Translations under genes and position numbers: made by a program
The notes under the pieces: generated by a model
Seen by the model: only the letters and a program-made list of their open reading frames with translations
What the model was told of the DNA's origin: nothing
Database searches by the model: none
In this document: in pieces, positions 1 through 11,421 of the stretch
Numbering within the stretch: the first letter of the stretch is position 1
How the letters are laid out: each line of letters opens with the position of its first letter
Assembly (NCBI GenBank): GCA_018401645.1
Contig: JAGYKK010000020.1
Location: 1-54,043 of the forward strand
Length of the DNA: 54,043 nt
Direction: 5' to 3'
Source of the DNA: Mycobacterium sp.
GTDB taxonomy: Bacteria; Actinomycetota; Actinomycetes; Mycobacteriales; Mycobacteriaceae

Positions 1-1554
1 TTCGACACCGTGAAGGGTGGGGACTACCTCGCTGATCAGGACGCGGTCGAGATCATGTGCAAGGAAGCCATCGACGCGGTGCTGGATCTCGAAAAAATGG
101 GTATGCCGTTCAACCGCACCCCGGAGGGCCGCATCGATCAGCGTCGGTTCGGCGGCCACACCCGCGATCACGGCAAAGCCCCGGTGCGGCGGGCCTGCTA
201 CGCCGCCGACCGGACCGGTCACATGATCCTGCAGACGCTCTATCAAAACTGCGTCAAGCACGACGTGGAGTTCTTCAACGAGTTCTACGCCCTGGATCTG
301 GTTCTGACCGAGACGCCTCGCGGGCCGGTGGCCACCGGTGTGGTCGCCTACGAGCTAGCCACCGGCGACATACATGTCTTTCACGCCAAGGCCATCGTGC
401 TCGCCACCGGCGGATCGGGCCGGATGTTCAAGACCACCTCCAACGCCCACACGCTGACCGGCGACGGCTTGGGCATCGTGTTTCGCAAAGGACTTCCGTT
501 GGAGGACATGGAATTTCACCAGTTCCATCCGACTGGCCTGGCGGGCCTGGGCATCCTGATCTCTGAGGCGGTCCGCGGCGAGGGCGGCCGTCTGCTCAAT
601 GGAGAGGGTGAGCGCTTCATGGAGCGCTACGCGCCGACGATCGTCGATTTGGCGCCGCGGGACATCGTGGCGCGTTCGATGGTCCTCGAGGTACTCGAGG
701 GCCGCGGCGCCGGACCCCACAAGGACTACGTCTACATCGACGTTCGCCACCTGGGAGCCGATGTACTGGAGGCCAAACTCCCCGACATCACCGAGTTCGC
801 CCGCACCTACCTCGGAGTTGATCCCGTCACCGAACTGGTGCCGGTCTACCCGACGTGCCACTACCTGATGGGCGGCATTCCGACCACGGTGATCGGGGAG
901 GTGTTGCGCGACAACACCAACGTCGTGCCCGGTCTGTACGCCGCCGGGGAGTGCGCGTGCGTTTCGGTGCACGGTGCTAACCGGTTGGGCACCAACTCGC
1001 TGCTGGACATCAACGTGTTCGGTCGGCGCGCCGGTCTCGCCGCCGCCTACTACGCGGCCGGAAACCCTCACGTCGAACTGCCACCGGATCCGGCCGCGAT
1101 GGTCGGTGACTGGGTGGCCGCCATCCTCTCCGAGCACGGCAATGAACGGGTCGCCGATATCCGCGCCGACCTGCAGCAGTCGATGGACAACAACGCCGCG
1201 GTGTTCCGCACCGAGGAGACCCTCAAGCAGGCCATGACCGACATCCACGGTCTCAAGGAGCGCTACTCGCGGATCACGGTGCACGACAAGGGCAAGCGCT
1301 ACAACAGCGACCTGCTGGAGGCCATCGAACTGGGGTTCCTGCTCGAACTCGCGGAGGTCACCGTGGCCAGTGCACTCAATCGCAAGGAAACCCGCGGCGG
1401 GCATGCCCGCGAGGACTACCCCAACCGGGACGACACCAACTACATGCGGCACACCATGGCTTACAAGGAGGGTCGCGACCTACTCAGCGACATCCGCCTC
1501 GACTACAAGCCGGTGGTACAAACCCGCTACGAACCGATGGAACGGAAGTACTGA
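1..1554 (+). CDS. sdhA: Succinate dehydrogenase flavoprotein subunit SdhA (5' end outside window)
   Basis: This is the FAD subunit that oxidises succinate to fumarate and passes electrons to the Fe-S subunit encoded next door, at the inner face of the membrane. The reading frame is open from base 1, so the first internal GTG/ATG is not the true start. The N-terminal dinucleotide fold and the flavin-linking histidine lie upstream of the window. About 517 residues are present, against roughly 590 in mycobacterial SdhA. Visible landmarks are the ATGGSGRMFK flavin segment, EFHQFHPTGLAG with the substrate-side HPTG, GGRLLNGEGERFMERYAP, and the C-terminal HGANRLGTNSLLDINVFGRR segment. The frame is clean throughout. 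sdhB follows after 28 bases on the same strand, as in a sdhCDAB operon. Confidence 0.97.
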   Translation, partial: FDTVKGGDYLADQDAVEIMCKEAIDAVLDLEKMGMPFNRTPEGRIDQRRFGGHTRDHGKAPVRRACYAADRTGHMILQTLYQNCVKHDVEFFNEFYALDLVLTETPRGPVATGVVAYELATGDIHVFHAKAIVLATGGSGRMFKTTSNAHTLTGDGLGIVFRKGLPLEDMEFHQFHPTGLAGLGILISEAVRGEGGRLLNGEGERFMERYAPTIVDLAPRDIVARSMVLEVLEGRGAGPHKDYVYIDVRHLGADVLEAKLPDITEFARTYLGVDPVTELVPVYPTCHYLMGGIPTTVIGEVLRDNTNVVPGLYAAGECACVSVHGANRLGTNSLLDINVFGRRAGLAAAYYAAGNPHVELPPDPAAMVGDWVAAILSEHGNERVADIRADLQQSMDNNAAVFRTEETLKQAMTDIHGLKERYSRITVHDKGKRYNSDLLEAIELGFLLELAEVTVASALNRKETRGGHAREDYPNRDDTNYMRHTMAYKEGRDLLSDIRLDYKPVVQTRYEPMERKY

Positions 1555-1582
1555 TGGGCGCGTTCGGAGAGGATGATTTCCG

Positions 1583-2377
1583 GTGACCGCGGTCATCGAG
1601 AAGGCCGAGACCGGCGACCCACCACTACCGCCGATTCCACCGGGCGCAGTCATGGTGACGCTGAAGATCGCGCGCTTCAATCCCGATGACCCCGAGGCCT
1701 TCACCGAGACCGGCGGCTGGCAGAGCTTCCGGGTGCCGTGCCTGCCCACCGACCGGCTACTGAACCTGCTGATCTATGTGAAGAGCTATCTGGATGGGAC
1801 GCTGACGATGCGCCGGTCCTGCGCGCACGGCGTGTGCGGTTCGGACGCGATGCGGATCAACGGCGTCAACCGGTTGGCATGCAAGGTGCTCATGCGCGAC
1901 CTGCTGCCGAAAAATCCGGCCAAGCCACTGACCGTCACCGTCGAACCGATCCGCGGATTGGCCGTGGAAAAGGATCTGGTGGTCGACATGGAACCCTTCT
2001 TCGACGCCTACCGTGCGGTCAAGCCCTACCTGATCACCAGTGGAAACTCACCCACCCGCGAACGCATCCAGAGCGCTGAGGACCGGGCCCGCTACGACGA
2101 CACCACCAAGTGCATCCTGTGCGCCTGCTGCACCACCAGCTGCCCGGTGTTCTGGAACGAGGGCAGCTACTTCGGACCCGCGGCGATCGTCAACGCACAC
2201 CGGTTCATCTTCGACAGCCGCGATTCGGGCTTCGAGCAACGCCTTGAGGTGCTCAACGACAAGGAAGGTGTGTGGCGTTGCCGCACCACCTTCAACTGCA
2301 CCGAGGCCTGCCCGCGCGGCATCGAGGTCACCAAGGCGATCCAAGAGGTCAAACGCGCCCTGATGTTTGCCCGCTGA
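1583..2377 (+). CDS. sdhB: Succinate dehydrogenase iron-sulfur subunit SdhB
   Basis: This 264-residue protein relays electrons from SdhA flavin through three Fe-S clusters to the membrane quinone site. The plant-type [2Fe-2S] loop is seen as CAHGVCGSDAM with a downstream Cys (NRLACKV). The [4Fe-4S]/[3Fe-4S] ligands are in CILCACCTTSCPVFW and CRTTFNCTEACPRG. The start is GTG at 1583, with a purine-rich GGAGAGG about ten bases upstream; the ATG overlapping the sdhA stop is out of frame. It lies 28 bases after sdhA, so the two are surely cotranscribed. The gene ends just before the convergent aldehyde dehydrogenase gene. The frame is intact and the identification is secure. Confidence 0.97.
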   Translation: MTAVIEKAETGDPPLPPIPPGAVMVTLKIARFNPDDPEAFTETGGWQSFRVPCLPTDRLLNLLIYVKSYLDGTLTMRRSCAHGVCGSDAMRINGVNRLACKVLMRDLLPKNPAKPLTVTVEPIRGLAVEKDLVVDMEPFFDAYRAVKPYLITSGNSPTRERIQSAEDRARYDDTTKCILCACCTTSCPVFWNEGSYFGPAAIVNAHRFIFDSRDSGFEQRLEVLNDKEGVWRCRTTFNCTEACPRGIEVTKAIQEVKRALMFAR

Positions 2378-2385
2378 CACGCAGC

Positions 2386-3861
2386 CTAGGGTCGGAGCGT
2401 GAAAATCGTTCGGTGCCAGGGCTTCTCGACCACCGCGGTGATGTCGCTCATGACATGTTTGATGGTCAGGTACTCCTCGAAGGAGTAGTCGGACATGTCC
2501 TTGCCGAACCCCGAGGCCCCGAAGCCGCCGTGCGGCATTTCGCTGATGATCGGAATGTGATCGTTGATCCAGACGCAGCCGGCCCTGATCTCCCGGGACG
2601 CCCGCTGTGCACGGTAAACATCGCGGGTCCAGGCCGACGCGGCTAATCCGTAGTCGGTGTCGTTGGCCTGCCGCAGAGCATCGTCGTCACCGTCATGCGG
2701 GCGCACGGTGAGCACCGGCCCGAATATCTCGTCGCGATAGGCCTCGCACTCCTCGGTGACGTCGGCCAGCAGGGTCGGCAGGTAGAACGCGCCGTCCAGA
2801 TCTGGCGCGGCGCCCCCGGTGACGATGCGGGCGCCCTGACCCGGGGCGCGGTCAACGATCGCGGCCACCTTGGCCCGGTGGGCGAATGAGATCAGCGGGC
2901 CGAGATCGGTGTCCGGATCAGCTGGGTCGCCCACCACCAGTTTGCTCATCAATTCGGCCACCCCGGCGACGAAGTCGCCGTAGAGGTTGCGCGCCACGAT
3001 CGCGCGGGTTGCCGCCGTGCAGTCCTGTCCGGAATTGATCAAAGCACCGGCTACCGCGCCGTGTACCGCGGCGTCAAGATCGGCGTCGTCGAACACCACG
3101 AACGGTGCCTTGCCGCCAAGCTCGAGTTGAGTGCGCCGGCCGTGCACCGCGGCAGCCGCCATCACCTTGCGGCCGACCGCGGTCGACCCCGTGAAGGTCA
3201 CCACATCAACACCCGCGTGTCCGGCCAGTGCGGTGCCGGCCTCCGGTCCAGCCCCGGTGACGACGTTGAACACCCCGTCCGGCAGGCCCGCCTCGGACGC
3301 CAACCTCGCCAGCGTCAGCGTGGTCAGCGGAGTCAACTCGGCGGGCTTGATGACGACTGAGCACCCCGCAGCCAGCGCCGGGATCACCTTCCACACCGCC
3401 ATCTGCAACGGGTAGTTCCACGGCGTGATGGTGCCGACCACCCCGACCGCCTCCCGGCGGATCGAGGAGGTGTGGTCGGCGGAATACTCCGCGGTGGCCT
3501 TGCCCTCGAGGTGGCGGGCCGCTCCGGCGAAGAAGACGACGTTGTCGATACTGCCGGGGACGTCGAACTCACTCGCCAGCCGCACCGGCTTGCCGGTCTG
3601 GCTGACCTCCTCGGCCACCAGGTCCGCTGCGTGCGCACCGAGCAACTCGGCGAGGGTGGACAACACAGCCGATCGCTCGGCGCAGGTGGCGCCGGACCAG
3701 GCGGGCAACGCCGCGCGCGCCGAAGCCACCGCGAGATCGACGTCGACGGGCGTGGCCAGCGCCAACTCCGCGACGCTGCGACCGGTGGCGGGATTGATCA
3801 CCTGATGGCGGAGGCCGTCTGTGCGCACCGCGACACCATCGATCCAGCTGCTGGGAATCAT
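2386..3861 (-). CDS. Aldehyde dehydrogenase, gamma-aminobutyraldehyde dehydrogenase-like
   Basis: This is an NAD(P)-dependent aldehyde dehydrogenase of 491 residues, a normal length for the superfamily. Catalytic features are all present: Asn149 in TPWNYP, Glu247 in LELGGKAP and the nucleophile Cys281 in NSGQDC, together with the EIFGPVL and C-terminal GFGASGFGKD signatures. The closest family by eye is gamma-aminobutyraldehyde/betaine aldehyde dehydrogenase (PatD/Prr type), which oxidises the aldehyde left after an amine is transaminated. It is transcribed divergently from an Lrp-type regulator and a class III aminotransferase. That fits a small amine or omega-amino-acid degradation module: transaminase makes the semialdehyde, this enzyme oxidises it. 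The substrate is inferred, not proven. The stop lies 8 bases from the convergent sdhB end. Confidence 0.88.
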   Translation of the reverse strand: MIPSSWIDGVAVRTDGLRHQVINPATGRSVAELALATPVDVDLAVASARAALPAWSGATCAERSAVLSTLAELLGAHAADLVAEEVSQTGKPVRLASEFDVPGSIDNVVFFAGAARHLEGKATAEYSADHTSSIRREAVGVVGTITPWNYPLQMAVWKVIPALAAGCSVVIKPAELTPLTTLTLARLASEAGLPDGVFNVVTGAGPEAGTALAGHAGVDVVTFTGSTAVGRKVMAAAAVHGRRTQLELGGKAPFVVFDDADLDAAVHGAVAGALINSGQDCTAATRAIVARNLYGDFVAGVAELMSKLVVGDPADPDTDLGPLISFAHRAKVAAIVDRAPGQGARIVTGGAAPDLDGAFYLPTLLADVTEECEAYRDEIFGPVLTVRPHDGDDDALRQANDTDYGLAASAWTRDVYRAQRASREIRAGCVWINDHIPIISEMPHGGFGASGFGKDMSDYSFEEYLTIKHVMSDITAVVEKPWHRTIFTLRP

Positions 3862-3983
3862 CCGCCCACGATAACCGGGCCGACCAACGCTTACTACGTA
3901 TTCCGGACTCTAAACGGGCAGCCACGGACTTTTTCAGTTGTTTCCATTCGCTTTGCCAACGAATTCCGTGCACAATTACGGGT
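3862..3983. promoter_or_regulatory. Divergent promoter region between aldehyde dehydrogenase and Lrp regulator
   Basis: This 122-base gap separates two divergent starts (3861 and 3984). It is clearly AT-richer than its surroundings, particularly around 3925-3980. Lrp/AsnC regulators usually bind AT-rich sites near their own gene, so autoregulation and control of both arms from here is likely. I see no exact palindrome that I would call an operator. Confidence 0.45.
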
Positions 3984-4442
3984 GTGCGGGATCCAGCGCC
4001 AATCGACGAAATGTCCAAGGCCATCATCGAGAAACTCCAACGCGACGGCCGCCGCTCCTACGCCGGTATCGGCACCGAAGTGGGGCTCTCGGAGGCCGCG
4101 GTGCGGCAACGGGTGCAGCGGTTGATCGACGCCGGGGTGATGGACATCGTCGCGGTCACCGATCCGATGCAGTTGGGTTTCACCCGGCAGGCGATGGTCG
4201 GGATTCGGTGCCAGGGCGACGTGACGAAGATCGCCGAACGGCTGGCGAAGATCGATTCGGTGGCCTACGTGGTGCTGACCGCGGGCACCTTCGACGCTCT
4301 CGCGGAGATTGTCTGCGCTAACGACGCCGAACTCCTGGAGTTGCTCAACACCGAGATCCGCACGATACCCGGAGTGACCTCCACCGAGACTCTCGTCTAT
4401 CTGAAACTTGTTAAACAACAATACAATTGGGGAACACGATGA
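3984..4442 (+). CDS. Lrp/AsnC family transcriptional regulator
   Basis: This 152-residue protein has the standard Lrp/AsnC layout. An N-terminal winged helix-turn-helix spans about residues 7-55 (KAIIEKLQRDGRRSYAGIG, then VRQRVQRLIDAG). A C-terminal RAM ligand-binding domain follows (GIRCQGDVTKIAERLAKI, VLTAGTFDALAEIVC). The start is GTG at 3984. The stop overlaps the ATG of the aminotransferase (ATGA at 4439-4442), so the two are translationally coupled. Such proteins form octamers that respond to amino acids; here the likely job is to control the aminotransferase and the divergent aldehyde dehydrogenase in response to their substrate. The effector cannot be read from sequence. Confidence 0.9.
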   Translation: MRDPAPIDEMSKAIIEKLQRDGRRSYAGIGTEVGLSEAAVRQRVQRLIDAGVMDIVAVTDPMQLGFTRQAMVGIRCQGDVTKIAERLAKIDSVAYVVLTAGTFDALAEIVCANDAELLELLNTEIRTIPGVTSTETLVYLKLVKQQYNWGTR

Positions 4443-5822
4443 CCGCAACCGAGATCCCGGATCTCACCGCTGAGCTATCCGCCAAGGCGGACCGTCATCT
4501 GTGGGGCCACTTCGCTCGGCACGGCAACGGCATCACCGCTCCGATAATCTCCCGCGGCGAGGGCTGCTACATCTACGACAGCCACGGCAAGCGCTACTTC
4601 GACGGCCTCTCCGGACTGTTCGTGGTCCAGGTCGGCCACTGCCGCGCCGAACTCGCCGAGGCCGCCGCCAAACAGGCCCAGACACTGGACTTCTTCCCGC
4701 TGTGGTCCTACGCCACCCCGCCCGCTATCGAGTTGGCCGACCGCCTGGCCCACTACGCCCCCGGTGATCTGAATCGGGTGTTCTTCACGACCGGCGGCGG
4801 CGAGGCGGTCGAGAGCGCCTGGAAGCTGGCCAAACAGTTCTACAAACTGACCGGTAAGCCCGGCAAGTACAAGGTCGTCTCTCGGGCGATCGCTTACCAC
4901 GGCACCCCGCAGGGTGCCCTGGCTATCACCGGACTACCCGACTTCAAGGCGCCCTTCGAACCGCTCACGCCGGGCGGGTTCCGAGTGCCCAACACCAACT
5001 TCTATCGGGCGCCCGAGCCGTACAACACCGACATCAAAGCCTGGGGCCGCTACTGCGCCGACCGCATCGCCGAAGCCATCGAGTTCGAAGGTCCCGACAC
5101 TGTCTGCGCGGTGTTCCTCGAACCGGTGCAGAACGCCGGCGGCTGCTTTCCACCGCCGCCCGGATACTTCGAGCGGGTTCGCGAGATCTGCGACGAGTAC
5201 GACGTGCTGCTGGTCTCCGATGAGGTGATCTGCGCCTTCGGCCGCATCGGTTCGATGTTCGCCTGCAACGATTTCGGCTATGTGCCCGACATCATCACCT
5301 GCGCCAAGGGTATGAGTTCGGGCTACTCCCCGATCGGCGCGATGATCGCCTCCGACCGGCTCTTCGAACCGTTCAACGACGGCAAGACCACCTTCGGCCA
5401 CGGCTATACCTTCGGCGGGCACCCGGTGTCGGCGGCGGTGGCGCTGGCCAATCTGGACATCTTCGAGCGCGAAGGCATCAACGACCACGTCAAGACCAAC
5501 GCGCCGATCTTCCGTGCCACCCTCGAGCAACTGCTGGAACTGCCGATCGTCGGCGACGTGCGCGGCGAGGGTTTCTTCTACGGCATCGAACTTGTCAAGG
5601 ACAAGACCACCCGGGAGACCTTCGACGACAGCGAGAGTGAGCGGCTGCTTCGGGGCTTCCTCTCGACCGCGCCCGAGGTGCCGGTCTGTACTGTCGCGCC
5701 GACGACCGCGGCGACCCGGTAGTCCAATTGGCCCCGCCGTTGATCAGCGGCCCGGCGCAGTTCGACGAGATCTACCAGATCCTGCACCGGGTACTCGGCA
5801 GAAGCCAAGCCGGCTGCTGTGA
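4439..5822 (+). CDS. Class III PLP aminotransferase (Rv3329-like), frameshifted near the 3' end
   Basis: This is a fold-type I, class III aminotransferase that moves an amino group from an omega-amino acid or diamine to pyruvate or 2-oxoglutarate. The PLP-binding Asp261 (LLVSDEVICAFGR) and Schiff-base Lys290 (TCAKGMSSGYSPIGAMI) are present, as is the GHGYTFGGHPVSAAVAL loop. The start is ATG 4439 after GGGGAA; it overlaps the lrp stop. The frame breaks near 5665-5680: the expected tail (GLYCRADDRGDP, then APPLISGPAQFDEIYQIL) continues one frame over. A second slip near 5795-5800 would give an SRLL end with TGA at 5820-5822. The uninterrupted frame instead stops at 5722. The regulator and aldehyde dehydrogenase beside it suggest amine catabolism. 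The indels look like sequence errors. Confidence 0.85.
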
Positions 5823-6808
5823 CGACAGGCCGTCGGTCGATCCGGTGCGATGGCAGCCGCCGCCGGTAACGCCGCTGCCCGAGTTCGGGCCCGCCGAGCT
5901 GACCGTCGTGCCGATGCCGGGTGATGCACCGGAGGACATCGTCGTCGATGCCGACGGCGCGCTGTGGACCGGACTCGTCGACGGTCGCATCGTGCGGATC
6001 GGCCCGGACGGCACAGTCGCGGTCGTCGGGCAGACCACGCCGGCCGCTCGGCATGACGGTGACTCGCGACGGCCGGCTGCTGATCTGCACCAGCCCTGGC
6101 GGACTGCTCGCAATGGACCGCGCCACCGGTCACACCGAGGTGCTGGTTGATTCGATTAATTTCCGGCCGCTGAACTTCTGCTCAAATGTCGTCGAATTAC
6201 CCGACGGCACAATCTATTTCACTCAGTCAACCGCGAAGTTCACCTACGCCAACTTCAAGGGCGCGATCATCGAGGCACGGGGAGACGGCGGGCTGTTCAA
6301 GCGCGATCCCGACGGCACCACCAGCACGGTGCTCGACAACCTGTACTTCGCCAACGGGCTCACCGCGACCCGTGACGGCACGGCGCTGGTATTCGCCGAG
6401 ACACAGGGCCGGCGGCTGTCGAAGTACTGGCTGAGCGGATCCAAGGCCGGAACCGTGACGGTCCTGGCCGAGCATCTGCCGGCCATGCCCGACAACATCT
6501 CGACGGGGACCGATGGCCGGATCTGGGTCGCGATGGTGACCCCGCGCAACGCGGTCGCCGATGCCCTGGCGCCCCGGATGCCCCTGCTGCGCAAACTGGT
6601 GTGGGCGTTGCCCGACCGTTGGCAGCCCCAAATCGACCCGGCTGTCAACGTCGTGGCGTTTGACCCCGACTCCGGTGCAGCGGTGGCCGGCGTGCTGATG
6701 AAGCGCGCAGACTTCGGGGTGGTGACCGGCCTGGTCGAGCACCGGGGCCGGTTGTGGATGAGCAGCATCGGCTTCCCGGCCGTCGCGTCCTGCCCGATCC
6801 CGGCCTGA
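5819..6808 (+). CDS. SMP-30/gluconolactonase/strictosidine-synthase-like protein, frameshifted
   Basis: This is a six-bladed beta-propeller protein of the SMP-30/strictosidine synthase-like superfamily (about 330 residues). Repeated blade motifs such as PEDIVVDADGALWTGLVDG, LGMTVTRDGRLLI, NGLTATRDGTALVFAET and PDNISTGTDGRIWVAMV are visible. Members are often calcium-dependent lactonases or esterases; the substrate here is unknown. The N-terminal third (to about residue 70) is in one frame and the rest in another, with the slip near 6035-6045. The start is uncertain: GTG 5819, overlapping the aminotransferase TGA, needs another slip; GTG 5845 is in frame with the N-terminal part. Close coupling to the aminotransferase suggests a shared operon, but not a clear shared pathway. 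Confidence 0.75.
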
Positions 6809-6862
6809 CGGCGAGTCCCGGTCCGGCCTGACGGCGAGGCCCGATCCCGGCCTGACGGCGAG
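6799..6862. repeat. Three short direct repeats, period 23-24 bases
   Basis: The 15-mer CGGCCTGACGGCGAG occurs exactly at 6801, 6824 and 6848. The first copy contains the TGA stop of the SMP-30-like gene (CCTGA), so the gene end has been duplicated into the intergenic space ahead of dacB1. The array lies within the ~100-base gap between the two genes. Confidence 0.85.
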
Positions 6863-6905
6863 GCTCCCCTGAATCAGACGCCGAATCGCCTACCCTTCTC
6901 AGGCG

Positions 6906-8111
6906 ATGGTGAATATGACCAGGTTGCGGCGCGCTGCCGCCATCACGGCGACCCTCTTCACGGTAGGTATGCCGGTCGCGGCGTGGGCCGAGCCCAACCC
7001 GGCCGCGGATCCGAACAGTTGCCCCTACAAGGTGTCCACGCCGCCGGCGGTGGACTCCTCCGAAGTACCCAAAGCCGGTGACCCGCCCCAGCCCCTGCCG
7101 GTTCCGGCCTCCGCCGTCGGTGGGGACGCGCTGAGCGGGTGCGGCGTGATCGTCGCCGCCGGCACGCCACCGCTTCCGACCGACATCTCAGCTGAAGCCT
7201 GGCTGATCGCCGACCTGGACACCGGCGCGGTGGTCGCGGCCCGCGACCCGCACGGCCGCCACCGCCCGGCCAGCGTCATCAAGGTGCTCACCGCGATGGT
7301 GGCCATCAACGAACTACCCTTGAACAGAATCGTCGACGGCACCCAGGCCGACGCCAACGCCGAAGGCACCCGAGTCGGCGTCGACGTGGGTGGCCGGTAC
7401 ACCATCAACGACCTCCTGCATGGGCTGATCATGTATTCCGGTAACGACGCGGCCCACGCACTGGCTATGCAACTCGGCGGCATGGACGTCGCGCTGGGCA
7501 AGATCAACGCGCTCGCCGCCAAACTGGGCGGGCGCGATACCCGGGTGGCCACCCCGTCCGGGCTCGACGGACCGGGAATGAGCACCTCGGCCTACGACGT
7601 GGGCCTGTTCTTCCGGTACGCCTTCAACAACCCGATATTCGCCGACATCGCCGCCACTCGCACCTACGCGTTCCCGGACAACAACGGCCAGCCGCCCTTT
7701 CCGATCGAGAACGACAACCAGTTGCTGCTTAACTATCCCGGTGCCCTCGGCGGCAAGACCGGCTTCACCGATGATGCCCGCCAGACCTTCGTCGGCGCCG
7801 CCGATCGCGACGGACGCCGTTTGGTGACCGTGCTGCTGCGCGGCACCCGCCAACCGATTCCACCGTGGCAGCAGTCCGCGCAGTTGCTCGATTACGGGTT
7901 CGCCACCGCCCCCGGCACCGCGATCGGCACCCTCGTCGAGCCGGATCCGTCGCTGCGCCCGCCCGCACCCGACTCCTCCCTCAGCGCGGCGCCACTGTTG
8001 TCTGCCGATGCTCTGCCGGTACGGATCGGCGTCTCGGTGATCGGCACCGGCATTATCTTCAGCCTGATTCTGGCGGCCCGGTCGCTGAACCAGCGGGCTT
8101 CGGCACGCTGA
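6906..8111 (+). CDS. dacB1: D-alanyl-D-alanine carboxypeptidase DacB1 (penicillin-binding protein)
   Basis: This is a class C low-molecular-weight PBP (peptidase S11) that trims the terminal D-Ala from peptidoglycan stem peptides outside the membrane. All three active-site motifs are present: S123-V-I-K126 (PASVIKVL), S178-G-N180 (YSGND) and K284-T-G286 ([11 protein letters not shown]). An N-terminal signal peptide ends near AAWAEP at residue 30. A C-terminal hydrophobic helix (about 370-392) followed by Arg residues anchors it to the membrane. Length (401 residues) fits mycobacterial DacB1, Rv3330. ATG 6906 or ATG 6915 could be the start. The frame is intact. The neighbouring Rv3329-like aminotransferase upstream matches the M. 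tuberculosis order. Confidence 0.95.
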   Translation: MVNMTRLRRAAAITATLFTVGMPVAAWAEPNPAADPNSCPYKVSTPPAVDSSEVPKAGDPPQPLPVPASAVGGDALSGCGVIVAAGTPPLPTDISAEAWLIADLDTGAVVAARDPHGRHRPASVIKVLTAMVAINELPLNRIVDGTQADANAEGTRVGVDVGGRYTINDLLHGLIMYSGNDAAHALAMQLGGMDVALGKINALAAKLGGRDTRVATPSGLDGPGMSTSAYDVGLFFRYAFNNPIFADIAATRTYAFPDNNGQPPFPIENDNQLLLNYPGALGGKTGFTDDARQTFVGAADRDGRRLVTVLLRGTRQPIPPWQQSAQLLDYGFATAPGTAIGTLVEPDPSLRPPAPDSSLSAAPLLSADALPVRIGVSVIGTGIIFSLILAARSLNQRASAR

Positions 8112-8149
8112 CGGTGTTACCGACCGAGCGTTCCAAACTTGTCGGTGCA

Positions 8150-8165
8150 TCGAACTAGTGTTCGA
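8150..8165 (+). promoter_or_regulatory. LexA (SOS) box in front of the HNH/13E12 gene
   Basis: The site reads TCGAACTAGTGTTCGA, a perfect match to the mycobacterial LexA palindrome TCGAAC-N4-GTTCGA. It ends three bases before ATG 8169, so LexA bound here would cover the transcription start of a leaderless or near-leaderless message. LexA control of 13E12-family genes is established for M. tuberculosis. Confidence 0.93.
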
Positions 8166-8168
8166 TAT

Positions 8169-9514
8169 ATGGAGATGCTGACCGCTCTGGACGACCTCGA
8201 GGCGGCGTGGGACAAGCTGGCCTCGCTGCCGCTGACGACGCTGAGCGCCGGGCAGGTGCTCACGGTGCTTGACCGACTGGAAACCCAGCGCCGCCGCCAG
8301 CCCGCCGTCGAGCACACCCTGCTCAACCATCTGCAGGCCCAGGCCACCGCGAAGGACATGGGCGCCAAATCCTGGCGGGCGGTACTGGCCCAGCGACTGG
8401 GAATTAGCGGACTGGACGCGGGGCGGCGGATAGCCGAGGCCGCCGTACTCGGGCCACGCCGGGCTCTCACCGGCGAACCGCTCGAGCCACACCTGCCGGC
8501 CACCGCGACGGCCCAGGCCCGCGGCGAGATCGGAACCGACCACGTCACGATCATCCGCGACTTCATCGACCACCTACCGGCTGATGTCGACCTGGGCACC
8601 GGACGGCCGCCGAAGCCCAACTCGGCGGACTCGCCGGCGGACTGACCCCGGAAGGGCTGCGCAAACTCGCCCGCCAATTGCTGGGCTACCTCGACTCCGA
8701 CGGCACCCTCGACGACGAACGCGAGCACGCCCGCAAACGCGGCCTGACCCTCGGTCCCCAAGGCCTGGACGGCATGACCCGGCTCACCGGCTGGATCACT
8801 CCCGAACTGCGCGCCACCCTCGATGCCCTATTCGCCAAACTCGCCGCACCCGGTTATGGCAACCCAGACGACCAGACCCCGTGCCTCGACGGCGCCCCAT
8901 CGCAGAACCAGATCGACAGCGACACCCGCAGCCCCGCCCAACGCACCCACGATGCGCTGCACGCCGTGTGCCGGGCGATGCTGACCGCCGGGACCCTCGG
9001 CCAGCACAACGGGCTTCCCGTAACCATCGTGGCCACCACCACCCTGGCCGAACTCACCGCCGCCGCCGGGCTGGCCCACACCGGCGGCGGCACCCAGCTG
9101 CCCATCCCGACCCTTATCCGGATGGCCGCCACCGGCCGGGCCCACCCCTATCTCGCCCTGTTCGACGATCCCCGGCAGATCCGGCTCTACTACGGACGCA
9201 CCCGCCGCACCGCCAGCCCCGGCCAACGGCTGGCCCTGCACGCCCTGGAACGGGGCTGCACCAAACCCGACTGCACCGCTCCACCAAACCGCTGCCAGGT
9301 CCACCACGCCGAGCGCGACTGGCAACACGGCGGCAACACCGACATCAACGAACTCACCCTGGCCTGCGGCTGCGACAACCGACTCGTCAACGACACCCCC
9401 ACCGGATGGACCACCCAAAAACGCAAGGCCGACAACCGAACCGAATGGATCCCACCGCCATCCCTGGACCGCGGCCAGCATCGCATCAACCACTTCCACC
9501 ATCCCGAGGAATTA

Positions 9515-9544
<30 letters not shown>
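8169..9544 (+). CDS. 13E12-repeat family protein: DUF222 + HNH endonuclease domain, frameshifted
   Basis: This is a member of the mycobacterial 13E12/REP13E12 family, about 458 residues: an N-terminal DUF222 helical region (MEMLTALDDLEAAWDKLASL onward) and a C-terminal HNH-type metal-binding nuclease motif (CTKPDC, then CQVHHAERDWQHGGNTDINELTLAC). The frame slips once near 8600-8612, where LPADVDLGTG should run on as TAAEAQLGGLAGGLTPEG. The uninterrupted first frame stops at 8645 and the second starts by ATG only at 8678+. I choose ATG 8169 because it directly follows the SOS box; a TTG 30 bases earlier would place the box inside the gene. Some 13E12 members carry phage attachment sites, but none is evident here. 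It overlaps the convergent yihY gene by 30 bases. Confidence 0.85.
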
Positions 9545-11379
<1,835 letters not shown>

Positions 11380-11421
11380 TTAATCCTGTCACGGCTTTGC
11401 CGGCTGCTAGCGTTTCCCACC

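Noticed and set aside
355..1452. 365-codon frame antisense to sdhA
   Set aside because: High-GC shadow of the sdhA frame with no family features.
7314..8573. 419-codon frame antisense to dacB1
   Set aside because: Gln/Arg-rich shadow; dacB1 has all catalytic motifs on the other strand.
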